Positions 1 to 12,075 of a DNA stretch of 64,000 nucleotides are shown here, one piece after another. The stretch is from Phenylobacterium sp. (GTDB lineage: Bacteria; Pseudomonadota; Alphaproteobacteria; Caulobacterales; Caulobacteraceae), in contig NZ_JAUXVZ010000062.1 in NCBI RefSeq assembly GCF_030680185.1, forward strand, positions 1 to 64,000, read 5' to 3'. The translations under genes and the position numbers were made by a program. Below the pieces are notes generated by a model that saw only the letters and a list, made by a program, of their open reading frames with translations, was not told where the DNA came from and ran no database searches. The number at the start of each line of letters is the position of its first letter. Positions within the stretch are counted from its first letter, which is position 1.

Positions 1-648
1 GCCGGCGCCTGGACGCCCGGCCCGGCCGCCGCGCACGCCGCCCACGGCGCCGCGCCATGGGCGCTTCAGGGCGAACACCTCGGCCACGCCGCGTCCCCGG
101 CGCCGGTGGACCGCGCCGCCACCCTGGATGCCGCGGTCCGAACCGCCCTCGCCCACGGCCTGCCCCGGCCCTTCAGCGTCGCCCTTTCCGACGATCCAGC
201 CCTGGCCTGGAGCGTGACGCATATGGCGGCCAAGGCCGAGCAGCAGCGGACGCTCTATATCGATCCGACCGGTCAGGTGGTGGCCGACATCGGCTATGGC
301 GACTTCGCACCGGCGGCCCAGGCCATCGAATGGGGCGTCGCCACCCACCAGGGCCGACAGTATGGCCCGCTCAATCGTTGGATCATGCTGGCGGGCTGTG
401 TCTCCATCTGGATCCTGGCCATCAGCGGCCTGGCCATGTGGTGGATCAGGCGGCCCAAGGGACGCATCGGCGTCCCGCCCCGGCCAGTCGGCCGGCGGCG
501 CTACATGGTGTTGGCCGCGGTGGTGACGCCGCTGGCCCGGATCTTTCCCCTGGTCGGCGCCTCGCTCATTCTTGCCGTGGCCATCGACCTCATCCTCCAG
601 CGTCTGACCCTACGGCCAGCCGCCCCCTCCTCAGGAGCCCGTCCATGA
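1..648 (+). CDS. PepSY-associated TM protein, C-terminal part (5' end outside window)
   Basis: The frame is open from the first base, so the gene starts upstream of the window and only about 215 codons are seen. The visible part has a soluble stretch followed by two hydrophobic segments: one around the WIMLAGCVSIWIL run followed by the basic WWIRRPKGR turn, and one near the C-terminus. This is the usual end of PepSY_TM proteins, inner-membrane proteins often found with siderophore or copper genes; their biochemical role is poorly defined. The stop overlaps the start of the copper chaperone gene by 4 nt (ATGA), so the two are translationally coupled and a role in copper or metal handling is a fair inference. 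The family call rests on the membrane topology and context and is less certain than the reading frame. Confidence 0.7.
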   Translation, partial: AGAWTPGPAAAHAAHGAAPWALQGEHLGHAASPAPVDRAATLDAAVRTALAHGLPRPFSVALSDDPALAWSVTHMAAKAEQQRTLYIDPTGQVVADIGYGDFAPAAQAIEWGVATHQGRQYGPLNRWIMLAGCVSIWILAISGLAMWWIRRPKGRIGVPPRPVGRRRYMVLAAVVTPLARIFPLVGASLILAVAIDLILQRLTLRPAAPSSGARP

Positions 649-1094
649 AACCTGTCGCCCTGTTGATCGCCCCCCTCGCCCTGCTGGCCGCCTGCAGCCC
701 GCAGCCTCAGGCCGAGCCGGCCGTGACCGCCAGCGACGCCTGGTGCAGACCCGCCGCGGCCGGCGCGCCGGCGGTGGGCTGCTATGTGACCCTGGCCTCC
801 GCGGCAGACGATCGGCTGGTCAGCGTTGAAAGCCCCGCGGGTCAGCGGGTCGAGATCCACACCATGAGCATGGATGGCGGCGTCATGCGGATGCGTGAGC
901 TGCCCGACGGCCTGCCCCTGCCCGCCGGCGAAACCACGGCGCTCAAGCCCGGCGCCGAGCACCTGATGCTGATGGGCCCCACGGGCGCCCTGGACGAAGG
1001 CGGCGAACTGCCCCTGACCCTGACCTTCGAAAAGGCGCCGCCAGCCACCGTGACGGCCCAGATCCGCTCGGCGCCCCACGGCATGGCGCACTGA
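645..1094 (+). CDS. PCu(A)C family periplasmic copper chaperone
   Basis: 149 aa. A lipoprotein-type signal (LLAAC near residue 17) is followed by a small cupredoxin-like domain. The copper motif H-x(n)-M...H-x-M is present: HTMSMDGGVMRMRE, then HLMLMG about 25 residues later, giving the His/Met ligands typical of the family. These proteins carry Cu(I) in the periplasm, usually for CuA-site assembly of cytochrome c oxidase. The start was chosen at 645, not at an upstream in-frame ATG, because AGGAG lies 7 nt before it and a signal peptide begins there. It is coupled to the PepSY gene by a 4 nt overlap. Confidence 0.9.
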   Translation: MKPVALLIAPLALLAACSPQPQAEPAVTASDAWCRPAAAGAPAVGCYVTLASAADDRLVSVESPAGQRVEIHTMSMDGGVMRMRELPDGLPLPAGETTALKPGAEHLMLMGPTGALDEGGELPLTLTFEKAPPATVTAQIRSAPHGMAH

Positions 1095-1133
1095 GGTCGC
1101 CGCCGCGTCCCTCGCAACGGGGGACGCGGGAAT

Positions 1134-1208
1134 TGGTAGGCCGGGTGGGGGTCGAACCCACGACCATTCGATTAAAAGTCGAATGCTCTACCACTGAGCT
1201 ACCGGCCC
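1134..1208 (-). tRNA. tRNA-Lys (anticodon UUU)
   Basis: Read on the minus strand, the 75 nt fold into a full cloverleaf. The acceptor stem is GGGCCGG with CCGGCCT (first pair G-U). The D arm is GCTC...GAGC, the anticodon arm is TTCGA-CTTTTAA-TCGAA with anticodon TTT, and the T arm contains GTTCGAC. The CCA end is encoded. It lies between two + strand genes. Confidence 0.97.
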
Positions 1209-1325
1209 ATGACGCGGCGCAAGGTGGACGCCGGGTCGAAGGGGGCGGACCATAGGGCGCAGGTCCGACTCGGGCAAGTGAGGCTTGGCCTTCCTGCGCC
1301 GATCTGGGGCGCGTAGGATGGGGAT

Positions 1326-4095
<2,770 letters not shown>

Positions 4096-4160
4096 GGGAC
4101 CCGCGTCAGGCCATGCGAGACCCCGCGCGTCAAGCTCGGGCTCATGATAGAGGCGTGTCC

Positions 4161-5156
4161 ATGGGCCTGATCCGAGTCGTCATCACGCGCATTCTCGAAG
4201 ACGTCGCCGCGGCGCTGGCCGTGCTGGCGGCCCTGGCCATGCTGACCGCCCAGGGCGGTCGGTTCAGCGACACCCTGGATATCGCCACCCATTTCGCCGT
4301 GGTGTTCATCGTCGTCGCCATAGCCGCGGCCGTGTTCGCCGCCCTGACCCCGCCCACCCGGCTGAGACGCTTCACCCTGGGCATGGCGGCGCTCGCCATC
4401 TGCCTGGCCGGCCTGCTGATCCTGCCCGAGGTGTTTCGAAAGACTGGCCATGCCGCCGAGGGCGAGACGGCGAGCCTCCAACAGATCAAGCTCATCCAGA
4501 TCAACAGCTGGAGCGGCCGCAACCAGACGATGGCCGAGACCGCTGACTGGATCGTCGCCCAGGACCCGGACATCATCGTGGTGGAAGAGGCCAGCCGCCG
4601 GTTCCAGCGGGCGCTGGAGTCGCGCGGCGCCTACCACCGCACCTGCGATCCCGATGATCACTGCGAAGTCATCATCTACAGCAAGGTTGCGCCGATCTCG
4701 GCGGGCCTGCCCAGGGTCAGCGAGGGATCATTCTTTCCGGCGACCCGCGCGACCTTCGCCGCGCCCGGGGGCGACTTCACGGTGATCGGCGCTCACTACA
4801 CCTGGCCCATACCCGCCGGACCTCAGCAGCAGCAGAGTCTGCGCCTGACGACGATGGCGCAGCTCTACGATCGCGAGCGGCTGATCATTGCGGGGGATTT
4901 CAATTCGACGCCCTGGTCCTTCACCCTGAGGCGGCAGGACGAGGCCCTGGGGCTGATCCGGCGCAACCAGGCCATGCTGAGCTGGCCGGCCATGGCCTTT
5001 TCGCGCTGGAATATCCACATGCCCCTGCCCTTCCTGGCCATCGACCACGTCTATGCGGGATCGGACTGGGTGACGGTGAGCGCGGAGCGTGGGCCGCCCC
5101 TCGGGTCGGACCACTTCCCGGTCGTGGTGACCCTGGCGCTGCCCCCGGCCGACTAA
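4161..5156 (+). CDS. membrane-anchored endonuclease/exonuclease/phosphatase (EEP) family protein
   Basis: 331 aa. The first 95 residues contain about three hydrophobic segments ([43 protein letters not shown]), so the catalytic part is membrane-tethered and probably periplasmic. The C-terminal two thirds are an EEP domain: a metal-binding Glu in [22 protein letters not shown], the Asp-Asn pair in [12 protein letters not shown], and the terminal GSDHFPVVV His. Substrates in this superfamily range from DNA to phospholipids and phosphoesters, so the substrate is unknown. The start at 4161 gives a clean first membrane segment; an upstream in-frame ATG at 4113 would add a charged extension. Confidence 0.85.
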   Translation: MGLIRVVITRILEDVAAALAVLAALAMLTAQGGRFSDTLDIATHFAVVFIVVAIAAAVFAALTPPTRLRRFTLGMAALAICLAGLLILPEVFRKTGHAAEGETASLQQIKLIQINSWSGRNQTMAETADWIVAQDPDIIVVEEASRRFQRALESRGAYHRTCDPDDHCEVIIYSKVAPISAGLPRVSEGSFFPATRATFAAPGGDFTVIGAHYTWPIPAGPQQQQSLRLTTMAQLYDRERLIIAGDFNSTPWSFTLRRQDEALGLIRRNQAMLSWPAMAFSRWNIHMPLPFLAIDHVYAGSDWVTVSAERGPPLGSDHFPVVVTLALPPAD

Positions 5157-5182
5157 ACGCCGACCGGGAGAGAGCGGGCGCT

Positions 5183-5644
5183 TCAAGCGTCGGCGGCGAC
5201 CTTCATGGAGACGATCTTGCCCGGGCTGCGCGGCGGCTCGCCCTTGGGCAGGGCGTCGATAAGCTCCATGCCTTCGGTCACTTCGCCCCAGACGGTGTAC
5301 TGGCCATCCAGGAAGCGGGCGTCGTCGAAGCAGATGAAGAACTGGCTGTTGGCCGAGTCCGGCACGGCGGTGCGAGCCATGGAGCAGACGCCGCGGACGT
5401 GGGGTTCGGGGTTGAACTCGGCCTTGAGGTTCGGCTTGTCCGAACCGCCCGATCCCGTGCCGGTCGGGTCGCCGCCCTGGGCCATGAAGCCCGGAATGAC
5501 CCGGTGGAAGACGACGCCGTCATAGAAGCCCTCGCGGGCCAGTTCCTTGATGCGGGCCACATGGCCAGGCGCCAGGTCGGGGCGCAGGCGAATGGTCACC
5601 GGGCCGGCTTCCAGCGTCATGATCAGGGTGTTTTCGGAATCCAT
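5183..5644 (-). CDS. ppiB: cytoplasmic cyclophilin-type peptidyl-prolyl isomerase
   Basis: 153 aa with no signal peptide. It is a compact cyclophilin domain, the enzyme that interconverts cis and trans X-Pro bonds. Active-site segments are FHRVIPGFMAQGGD (catalytic Arg), MARTAVPDSANSQFFI and the aromatic TVWGEV. The ATG at 5644 was preferred over an overlapping GTG at 5647 because GAGG lies 7 nt ahead of it, and it overlaps the stop of the upstream cyclophilin gene (TGATG). The pair thus forms one operon with a secreted and a cytosolic isomerase. Confidence 0.92.
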   Translation of the reverse strand: MDSENTLIMTLEAGPVTIRLRPDLAPGHVARIKELAREGFYDGVVFHRVIPGFMAQGGDPTGTGSGGSDKPNLKAEFNPEPHVRGVCSMARTAVPDSANSQFFICFDDARFLDGQYTVWGEVTEGMELIDALPKGEPPRSPGKIVSMKVAADA

Positions 5645-6510
5645 CACTTTACCTCGGAGGGGATTTTGAGATTACAGGCCGAGAAATCGGCCCCGTCTTC
5701 GGCGCGCATCTGCGCCACCTGGGCGGCGAACCAGGGGCCTGCGGTGTCAACAACGCGCAGGGTCGGCCTTACGGCCCCGGGAATATCGGCCAGCATACGG
5801 GCGCGGACCATCACGTCCTGCGGCGGGCTCACCGGCTCGCCGACCTTGAGCGCGCGCACGACCTCCAGGCCGGCGACGACGCGGCCGAAACCCGTGTACC
5901 GCCGCTCCAGCGAAGGATAGGCCTGGCGCATCAGGAAGAACTGGCTGTTGGCGGAGTTTTCCTCCGAACCGCGGGCCATGCCGGCCACGCCCGGGCAGAA
6001 CAGCGGCCAGGCCGTGATCTTGTTGTCGGCGGTCATGGCCATCAGCATCGGGCTCTGGGTCATCACCGGCACGACGCCGACAAAGCCGGTCTGGCTGCTG
6101 CCGGAGTCCGAGACGACCACGAACGGGTCAGACGCCCCGCGGCGGAAGGTGAACTCCGCCGTCATGTCGGGCAGCTCCGAGCCGCCGGCCCCGCTGTCGA
6201 GCGGATCGCCGGTCTGGGCCATGAAGACGTCGATGACGCGGAAGAAGCTGCGGCCGTCATAGAAGCCCTGACGGGTCAGAGTCTTGATCCGTTCCACGTG
6301 GGTGGGCGCAATCGCGGGCGACAGCTCGACGAAGACCACGCCCTTGTTGGTGTCGATCACCATGACGTCGTCAGGATTGGGCGTGCGCCAGTCCTGGGCG
6401 GAAGGTGCGCCAAGGGATGGCGCCTGGGCCGGCGAGGCGGCGCGTTGCGCCAAGGCCGGCGTGGCCGCCGTCGCGAGCGCGAGGGCGGCGATCAGAGAGA
6501 TGCGGATCAT
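5644..6510 (-). CDS. exported cyclophilin-type peptidyl-prolyl isomerase
   Basis: 288 aa. A cleavable signal peptide (hydrophobic core ISLIAALALATAATP, cut after ALA) directs it to the periplasm. The cyclophilin domain follows, with FFRVIDVFMAQTGD in place of the usual FHRVIPGFMAQGGD: the catalytic Arg is kept but the surrounding residues differ. The SQFFLMRQ and TGFGRVVAG segments are also recognisable. Insertions make it longer than the cytosolic paralogue that it overlaps by 1 nt. It probably assists folding of envelope proteins. Confidence 0.88.
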   Translation of the reverse strand: MIRISLIAALALATAATPALAQRAASPAQAPSLGAPSAQDWRTPNPDDVMVIDTNKGVVFVELSPAIAPTHVERIKTLTRQGFYDGRSFFRVIDVFMAQTGDPLDSGAGGSELPDMTAEFTFRRGASDPFVVVSDSGSSQTGFVGVVPVMTQSPMLMAMTADNKITAWPLFCPGVAGMARGSEENSANSQFFLMRQAYPSLERRYTGFGRVVAGLEVVRALKVGEPVSPPQDVMVRARMLADIPGAVRPTLRVVDTAGPWFAAQVAQMRAEDGADFSACNLKIPSEVK

Positions 6511-6514
6511 GGGA

Positions 6515-6586
6515 TCACTCGTAATAGGCGAAGGCCTCGACCGCCAGCCCGTCGGCGCCGTATCCCGGCGCCCTGCCCATCGGCAT
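6515..6586 (-). CDS. possible 23-codon small ORF between coaD and the cyclophilin gene
   Basis: An ATG overlaps the coaD stop (TGATG) and the frame runs 23 codons, MPMGRAPGYGADGLAVEAFA ending in YYE, stopping 4 nt before the ATG of the exported cyclophilin. The tight fit on both sides and the high GC in third positions look like coding sequence. It could be a real small protein, a remnant of a longer gene, or simply spacer. I recognise no family. Confidence 0.3.
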   Translation of the reverse strand: MPMGRAPGYGADGLAVEAFAYYE

Positions 6587-7077
6587 CAGCCGCGGACCTT
6601 CGCCAACAGGGCCTCCTTGACCCGCGGGCTGACGAACTTGCCCACTTCGCCGCCCAGGGTGGCGATCTCCTTGACCAGTCGCGAGGCGATGGCCTGGTGG
6701 CGGGGGTCGGCCATCAGGAACACGGTCTCGATCTCACGATCGAGCTGCTGGTTCATGGCCGTCATCTGGAATTCGTATTCGAAGTCCGCCACCGCGCGGA
6801 GCCCGCGGATGATCATGGTGGCGCCGATCTGGCGGGCGAACTGCAGAGTCAGGCCCTCATAGGGCTGGACGTCGATCTCGATGGACGTGGACAGCGGCGC
6901 GGTCTCGGCCTTGATGATCTCCACCCGCTCTTCGAGGGAGAACATCGGCCCCTTGCCGGCGTTGATGGCCACGCCGATCACCAGCTTGTCCACCAGCTTC
7001 ACCGCCCGACCCATGATGTCGGAATGGCCGTTGGTGATCGGATCGAAGGTGCCCGGATAGAGCCCGATGCGGGTCAT
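6586..7077 (-). CDS. coaD: phosphopantetheine adenylyltransferase
   Basis: 163 aa, standard length. CoaD makes dephospho-CoA from 4'-phosphopantetheine and ATP, the penultimate step of CoA synthesis. The nucleotidyltransferase signature is GTFDPITNGHSDI (T/H-x-G-H type), followed by the RGLRAVADFEYEFQM substrate-binding segment. It lies 62 nt downstream of gyrA on the same strand. Confidence 0.97.
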   Translation of the reverse strand: MTRIGLYPGTFDPITNGHSDIMGRAVKLVDKLVIGVAINAGKGPMFSLEERVEIIKAETAPLSTSIEIDVQPYEGLTLQFARQIGATMIIRGLRAVADFEYEFQMTAMNQQLDREIETVFLMADPRHQAIASRLVKEIATLGGEVGKFVSPRVKEALLAKVRG

Positions 7078-7139
7078 ACGACGCTTCCCCGTGTTCTAAT
7101 TGGTTCGGCTTTCGCCGCCCTGCCAACCGATTGCAAGAC

Positions 7140-9920
7140 CTAATCGGCGCTGGCGGCGCCCGGATCTTCTCCGTCGCCCTCATCGCTCTCAGGCGCTGCG
7201 CCTTCGGAGCCCTCCGCCAGACGCTCCACCGAGACCACGTGCTCATCCGCCGCGGTGCGGAAGATGGTCACGCCCTGGGTGTTTCGGCCGGCGATGCGGA
7301 CCTGGCTCACCGGCGTGCGGATCAGCTGACCCTGGTCGGTGACCAGCAGAATCTCGTCCCCGTCCTCGACCGGGAAGGAGGCCGTCAGGCTGCCGCCGCG
7401 CTTGGTGAGATCCTGGGCGATCAGGCCCTGGCCGCCGCGGCCGGTGCGACGGAAGTCGTAAGCCGAGCTGCGCTTGCCAAAGCCCTCGGAGGATACGGTG
7501 AGGATGAACTCCTCGGCCGCGCCGAGCGCGGCGATGCGTTCGACGGGCAGGCTGACATCTGCGCCGTCAATCTCTTCGTCCTCGATGACCTCGGGCGCGA
7601 CAGCCTCTTCAGCCTCGCCGGAGGCGGCCGCGCGGATGGCGTTGGCGTGACGCAGATAGGCGCTGCGTTCGGCCGGCGTGGCGTCCACCGAGCGCAGGAT
7701 GGCCATGGAGATGACGCTGTCGCCCTCGCCCAGGCGCACGCCGCGCACGCCGGTGGAGTCGCGGCTGGCGAAAACGCGGACCTCGCCCACCGAGAACCGG
7801 ATGCAGCGGCCGGCCGAGGTGGTCAGCAGGACGTCCTGGTCGGCCTGACAGACAGCCACGCCGATGATGGCGTCGCCCTCGTCCAGCTTCATGGCGATCT
7901 TGCCGTTGCGGTTGATCTGCACGAAGTCCGACAGCTTGTTGCGCCGGACATTGCCCGAGCGCGTGGCGAACATGACGTCGTACTGATCCCAGCTGCTCTC
8001 GTCCTCGGGCAGCGGCAGGATGGTGGTGATCGCCTCGCCCTGTTCGATGGGCAGCAGGTTGACGAAGGCCTTGCCGCGAGAGTTCGGCGCGCCCACCGGC
8101 AGGCGCCACACCTTCAGCTTGTAGACCTTGCCGCCGGACGAGAAGAACAGCACGGGCGTGTGGGTGTTGGCCGAGAACACACGGGTGACCACGTCCTCGT
8201 CCTTCATGGACATCCCCGAACGCCCCTTCCCGCCCCGATGCTGGGTGCGATAGGTGGCGAGCGGCGTGCGCTTCACATAGCCCGAATGGGTGACGGCGAT
8301 GACCATGTCTTCGCGGGCGATGAGGTCCTCATCGTCCATGTCGCCGCCGCCCTCGAGGATCTCCGTGCGACGCGGGACGGCGAAGGCGGTCTTCACCTCC
8401 ACCAGCTCCTCACGAACGATCCCCATGACCTTTTCCCGCGAGGCGAGAATCTCGAGGTAGCCCTGAATGGCGCTGGCCAGCTGGTTGGCTTCGCCGAAGA
8501 TTTCATCCCGGCCAAGGCCCGTCAGGCGCGAGAGAGTCAGCGCCAGGATGGCCCGGGATTGCTCCTCGGTCAGGCGGATCTGATGGCCCTCCACCAGCAC
8601 GGTGCGCGGGTCTGCGATCAGGTCCACCAGGGGCATCATGTCCCCAGCCGGCCAGGCCCGCGCGGTCAGGCGCTCGCGCGCCTCAGCCGGGTCCTTGGAC
8701 GAGCGGATGATATGGATGACCTCGTCGATATTGGCCACGGCGATGGCCAGGCCGACCAGGACGTGACCGCGATCACGGGCCTTGGACAGTTCGAACTTGG
8801 TGCGCCGGACCACGACCTCTTCGCGGAAGTCCACGAAGGCGACGATCAGGTCGCGCAGGTTCATTTCCCGCGGCCGCCCGCGGTCCAGGGCCAGCATGTT
8901 GACGGGGAAGGACGATTGCAGCGGCGTGAAACGATAGAGCTGGTTCAGCACCACCTCGCCCGAGGCGTCGCGCTTGAGCTCGACCACCACACGCATGCCG
9001 TCGCGGTCGCTCTCGTCGCGCAGGTCGGCCACGCCCTCGATCCGCTTGTCGCGGACCAGCTCGGCGATCCGCTCCACCAGGGCGGCCTTGTTGACCTGAT
9101 AGGGCAGCGCCGTGATCAGGACGGCTTCGCGATCCTTGCGAATCTCCTCGATCGAGGCTTTGCCGCGAGTGACGACGGACGCGCGGCCGGTGAGCATGGC
9201 CTGGCGCGACGCGGCCCGGCCCATGATCTCGCCGCCGGTCGGGAAGTCCGGCCCCGGCACGATATCGGCCAGTTCCTCGAGCCCGATGGTGGGATCGTCC
9301 ACATAGGCCAGGCAGGCGTCGATCACCTCGCCCAGATTGTGCGGCGGAATATTGGTCGCCATGCCCACGGCGATGCCGCCGGCGCCGTTGACCAGCAGGT
9401 TGGGGATACGCGACGGCAGGACGGCCGGCTCGTGCTCGGAGCCGTCATAGTTGGGCTTGAAGTCGACCGTGTCCTTGTCGAGGTCGGCCAGGACCGACAT
9501 GGACGCCTTGGTCAGGCGGCATTCGGTGTAGCGCATGGCGGCCGGCGGATCGTTGTCCACCGATCCGAAATTGCCCTGGCCGTCGATCAGCAGCAGCCCC
9601 ATCGAGAAGGGCTGGGCCAGCCGCACCAGCGTCATGTAGATCGCGGAGTCCCCGTGCGGGTGGTATTTACCCATGACGTCACCGACGACGCGGGCCGACT
9701 TCACATAGCTGCGGTCCGGCGTATGACCCTGCTCGCTCATCGAGAACAGGATGCGGCGGTGAACCGGCTTGAGCCCGTCGCGGGCGTCGGGCAGCGCGCG
9801 GCTGACAATGACGCTCATGGCGTAGTCGAGATACGAGCGCTTCAGCTCGTCCTCGATGGCGATAGGGGCGATGCCCCCGCGCCGGCCATCATCCGGTGGG
9901 TTATGAAGATCGTCAGTCAA
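7140..9920 (-). CDS. gyrA: DNA gyrase subunit A
   Basis: 926 aa, full length. GyrA is the DNA breakage-reunion subunit of gyrase. The catalytic tyrosine is Y131 in [11 protein letters not shown]. The quinolone-pocket segment is [12 protein letters not shown]: the serine equivalent to E. coli S83 is present (S92), but the residue equivalent to D87 is methionine (M96). The GyrA-box QRRGGKG region appears as [11 protein letters not shown], and the C-terminal domain has the six-bladed repeat pattern, ending in an acidic tail. The frame can only start at TTG 9920; no in-frame ATG precedes the conserved core. coaD and the cyclophilins follow on the same strand. Confidence 0.97.
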   Translation of the reverse strand: MTDDLHNPPDDGRRGGIAPIAIEDELKRSYLDYAMSVIVSRALPDARDGLKPVHRRILFSMSEQGHTPDRSYVKSARVVGDVMGKYHPHGDSAIYMTLVRLAQPFSMGLLLIDGQGNFGSVDNDPPAAMRYTECRLTKASMSVLADLDKDTVDFKPNYDGSEHEPAVLPSRIPNLLVNGAGGIAVGMATNIPPHNLGEVIDACLAYVDDPTIGLEELADIVPGPDFPTGGEIMGRAASRQAMLTGRASVVTRGKASIEEIRKDREAVLITALPYQVNKAALVERIAELVRDKRIEGVADLRDESDRDGMRVVVELKRDASGEVVLNQLYRFTPLQSSFPVNMLALDRGRPREMNLRDLIVAFVDFREEVVVRRTKFELSKARDRGHVLVGLAIAVANIDEVIHIIRSSKDPAEARERLTARAWPAGDMMPLVDLIADPRTVLVEGHQIRLTEEQSRAILALTLSRLTGLGRDEIFGEANQLASAIQGYLEILASREKVMGIVREELVEVKTAFAVPRRTEILEGGGDMDDEDLIAREDMVIAVTHSGYVKRTPLATYRTQHRGGKGRSGMSMKDEDVVTRVFSANTHTPVLFFSSGGKVYKLKVWRLPVGAPNSRGKAFVNLLPIEQGEAITTILPLPEDESSWDQYDVMFATRSGNVRRNKLSDFVQINRNGKIAMKLDEGDAIIGVAVCQADQDVLLTTSAGRCIRFSVGEVRVFASRDSTGVRGVRLGEGDSVISMAILRSVDATPAERSAYLRHANAIRAAASGEAEEAVAPEVIEDEEIDGADVSLPVERIAALGAAEEFILTVSSEGFGKRSSAYDFRRTGRGGQGLIAQDLTKRGGSLTASFPVEDGDEILLVTDQGQLIRTPVSQVRIAGRNTQGVTIFRTAADEHVVSVERLAEGSEGAAPESDEGDGEDPGAASAD

Positions 9921-10041
9921 AGCGGGGAAAAACCGTCAGAATCGGACACAAAACGCGAATTCAGGTGTTAGCATTCCTGAATGGCTGAGCCAACGTCGCC
10001 TCGGCCTGCATCGCGTCCTGCGTCAAAGGAAGGTCCCCCTG

Positions 10042-10569
10042 ATGAAACGCCTCGTCTCCTCCATCGCGCTCCTGGCCCTCAGCGGCCTCGCCGCCCAGGC
10101 CGCCGATCTCGGCCAGTCGGTGAAGGCCGATCTGAAAGGCAACGAAGGCCAGATGGTCGGCTCGGCCACTCTGACCGAAGCCCCCAAGGGCGTGGTCATG
10201 CGGGTGGAGGTCAAGGGCCTGACCCCGGGCTGGCACGGCCTGCACTTCCACGAAAAGGGCGACTGCTCCAAATCCGATTTCACCTCGGCCGGCGGGCATG
10301 TGCACACCGAGGCCAGCATGGTGCACGGCCTGCTGAACCCGGACGCCAACGAGTCCGGCGATCTGCCCAATCTCTTCGTCGGCGCCGATGGCGTGGGTGC
10401 GGCCGAGGTCTTCTCCACCTATGTGTCGCTTGATGGCCAGGGCGGTCGCGCCGCGCTGCAGGATGACGATGGCTCGGCGATTGTCATCCATGCCGCCCCC
10501 GACGACCACATGACCCAGCCGATCGGCGGGGCCGGCGCCCGGGTGGCCTGCGCCGTCATTGGGAGCTGA
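10042..10569 (+). CDS. sodC: Cu/Zn superoxide dismutase, periplasmic
   Basis: 175 aa with a signal peptide (cleavage after AQA, about residue 20). It dismutates superoxide in the periplasm. Copper ligands are visible: H68 and H70 (HFHEKGDC), bridging H86 (SAGGH) and H150 (VIHAAPDD). The active-site R167 and the C75-C170 disulfide pair are also present. For zinc, H95 and D107 are present, but the usual third His (H-x-G-D-L-P) is Glu104 in ESGDLPN, and an extra His (H88) follows the bridging His. It is probably still a SodC with an alternative zinc site. Confidence 0.93.
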   Translation: MKRLVSSIALLALSGLAAQAADLGQSVKADLKGNEGQMVGSATLTEAPKGVVMRVEVKGLTPGWHGLHFHEKGDCSKSDFTSAGGHVHTEASMVHGLLNPDANESGDLPNLFVGADGVGAAEVFSTYVSLDGQGGRAALQDDDGSAIVIHAAPDDHMTQPIGGAGARVACAVIGS

Positions 10570-10658
10570 ACGGGGCGACCGAGCCGGGCGCCGCGGACAG
10601 CTTCTGTTCAGGTTCAACCCCTTAGAGGACGTTCTGAACGTCTTTCAGGAAGGCTAGA

Positions 10659-11111
10659 ATGAAGCGTCTTATCCCCATGCTCCTGGCCCCGATGGCCTTC
10701 GTGACGGTGATCGCCGGGCCGGCCTCGGCCGCCCAGGCGATCCTGCCCGGCTATTGGGAGAGCACCAACCGGATGCTCTCCCCGATCCGGACGACCGACG
10801 TGGAGAAGCGCTGCCTCACCCCGGCAGACGTGGAGAAGTTCATGATGGGGCCGAGCAACCGGCACTACACCTGCACCTATCCGACCCGCTCGTTCGCTGG
10901 CGGCAAGATCCTGTTGAAGGGCACCTGCGTCAGCAAGAAGGGCCGTCAGGTGGCGGTGTCTGGCGAAGGCGCGTTCACGGCCACGAGCTTCAATCTGACG
11001 GCCAATATCGCCACCACCTTCGCCGGCATCCCGGTGTCCGGCCGGGCGAGCACGGAGGCGCGGCGGATCAGCGACGTCTGCCCGCCCAAGGACGCCACCG
11101 CGTCAGACTGA
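10659..11111 (+). CDS. DUF3617 family exported protein
   Basis: 150 aa with a signal peptide ending after ASA (residue 24). The mature part begins with the family hallmark GYWEST, then has CLTPADV, CTYPTRSF, GTCVSKKG and a terminal CPP: four cysteines suited to two disulfides in the periplasm. DUF3617 proteins have no established function. A 6 bp inverted repeat (GACGTT-CTG-AACGTC, 10628-10642) sits 17 nt before the start and could be an operator. Confidence 0.85.
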   Translation: MKRLIPMLLAPMAFVTVIAGPASAAQAILPGYWESTNRMLSPIRTTDVEKRCLTPADVEKFMMGPSNRHYTCTYPTRSFAGGKILLKGTCVSKKGRQVAVSGEGAFTATSFNLTANIATTFAGIPVSGRASTEARRISDVCPPKDATASD

Positions 11112-11138
11112 GGACGCCTTCGCGCGCAGCAACAAAAG

Positions 11139-11172
11139 AAGAGGGCGGCGCCAGCAGCGTCGCCCTCTTTCC
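11139..11172. terminator. bidirectional terminator hairpin
   Basis: AAGAGGGCG (11139-11147) pairs with CGCCCTCTT (11161-11169), with a T run on the + side and an A-rich flank giving T's on the minus strand. It separates the DUF3617 gene from the convergent oxidase gene. Confidence 0.85.
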
Positions 11173-11193
11173 TATTGTCGATGGCGACCAGGC

Positions 11194-11883
11194 TCAGGCC
11201 GCGGTCTTCCAGGTCGGTTGCAGCTCACGGTGGGGCGGGCAAGGCGCCACCTCGCCGACGGGCAGGCCGCCCAGTTCGTTGGCGAAGCCGTGGTTGACGT
11301 CGCGGTGGTGGGCCTCGTCGGCGCGGACCACCAGGACCACATCGCGCAGGGTCGCGGTCGCGGGCAGGTCCCAATACTTCAGGGCGATGGCCGGCGCCGG
11401 CAGGTTGGGCGAACGCCCTTCATCCAGCTCGGCCAGATAGTGGGTGTAGCTGATCACCGCCTCTTCCTCGAAATAGCCGACCACCCGGTGGGCGGTTTTG
11501 GCCGAGACCAGGTAGAGGGCGAAGAAGGCCAGATAGAAGACCCACTGGACGGCGACGATAACGAAGCGCTCGAACAGGGTCGGCTTGGCCACCTCGATGA
11601 AGGTCATCAGGTGCATCCGCTCGTTCTCGGCCTCGTCCATCAGGGTCTTGATCCAGCCCTTGTCGTCGCACATGCGGCGCAGGCAGGTCAGGTGGTTGAT
11701 GGTGGCGCCGACCATGCCCGGCACCGCGGCCACGGTCTCCAGCACAACAGCCCGGTGGCCATAGCGCTTGGCGAAGAAGGTGTCGGCGCAGAAGCGCAGG
11801 ACCTTGGTGAAGCCGAAGGCCACCCTGTCCGAGACGCCGCGCGGGGCGTGGTGAACCGAGAGGTCGACGAGAGGGGCGGTCAT
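11194..11883 (-). CDS. alternative oxidase (AOX), ubiquinol oxidase
   Basis: 229 aa from the start chosen. The diiron signatures of AOX are all present: [10 protein letters not shown] (E49), ENERMHLM (E88, H91), the EEE at 139-141 and RADEAHH (E190, H193). Two hydrophobic stretches lie around residues 105-128. AOX oxidises ubiquinol and reduces oxygen to water without pumping protons, giving a cyanide- and NO-tolerant branch of respiration. It is typical of plants and fungi but is found in some alphaproteobacteria. The ATG at 11883 has AAGGA 8 nt upstream; two further upstream ATGs are possible. It is a single gene with no visible regulator beside it. Confidence 0.93.
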   Translation of the reverse strand: MTAPLVDLSVHHAPRGVSDRVAFGFTKVLRFCADTFFAKRYGHRAVVLETVAAVPGMVGATINHLTCLRRMCDDKGWIKTLMDEAENERMHLMTFIEVAKPTLFERFVIVAVQWVFYLAFFALYLVSAKTAHRVVGYFEEEAVISYTHYLAELDEGRSPNLPAPAIALKYWDLPATATLRDVVLVVRADEAHHRDVNHGFANELGGLPVGEVAPCPPHRELQPTWKTAA

Positions 11884-12013
11884 GGCGGTCATCCTTGTGC
11901 GCCCCGGCGGAGCGTTCATCCGATGGCCAAGGCATAGGCCCCTGCCCGTCTCACCTAAATTCCGCACCTCTCCCTAGGTAGCCGCCCGGAGGGGCGCGGT
12001 GACGCAGGAGCCA

Positions 12014-12047
12014 ACGAAAATGGCCAGCCCCCGAAGGGACTGGCCAT
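12014..12047 (-). terminator. rho-independent terminator after ssb
   Basis: On the minus strand, ATGGCCAG and CTGGCCAT form a perfect stem with a further CCC/GGG inner stem and TTCG loop, followed by TTTTCGTT. It lies 29 nt past the ssb stop. Confidence 0.88.
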
Positions 12048-12075
12048 GAAGCTGCGAGCGCCGCGGGGCCTCGGA

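Noticed and set aside
57..644. Upstream extension of the copper chaperone frame to an ATG at 57
   Set aside because: It lies over the PepSY gene in another frame and would hide the lipoprotein signal peptide that starts at 645.
1134..1208. tRNA-Lys as integration site for a mobile element
   Set aside because: No integrase, no repeated tRNA 3' end and ordinary genes on both sides.
7131..9971. Very long open frame on the strand opposite gyrA
   Set aside because: High GC makes antisense frames stay open. The translation is rich in His, Gln, Gly and Arg with no domain, and the opposite strand is plainly gyrA.
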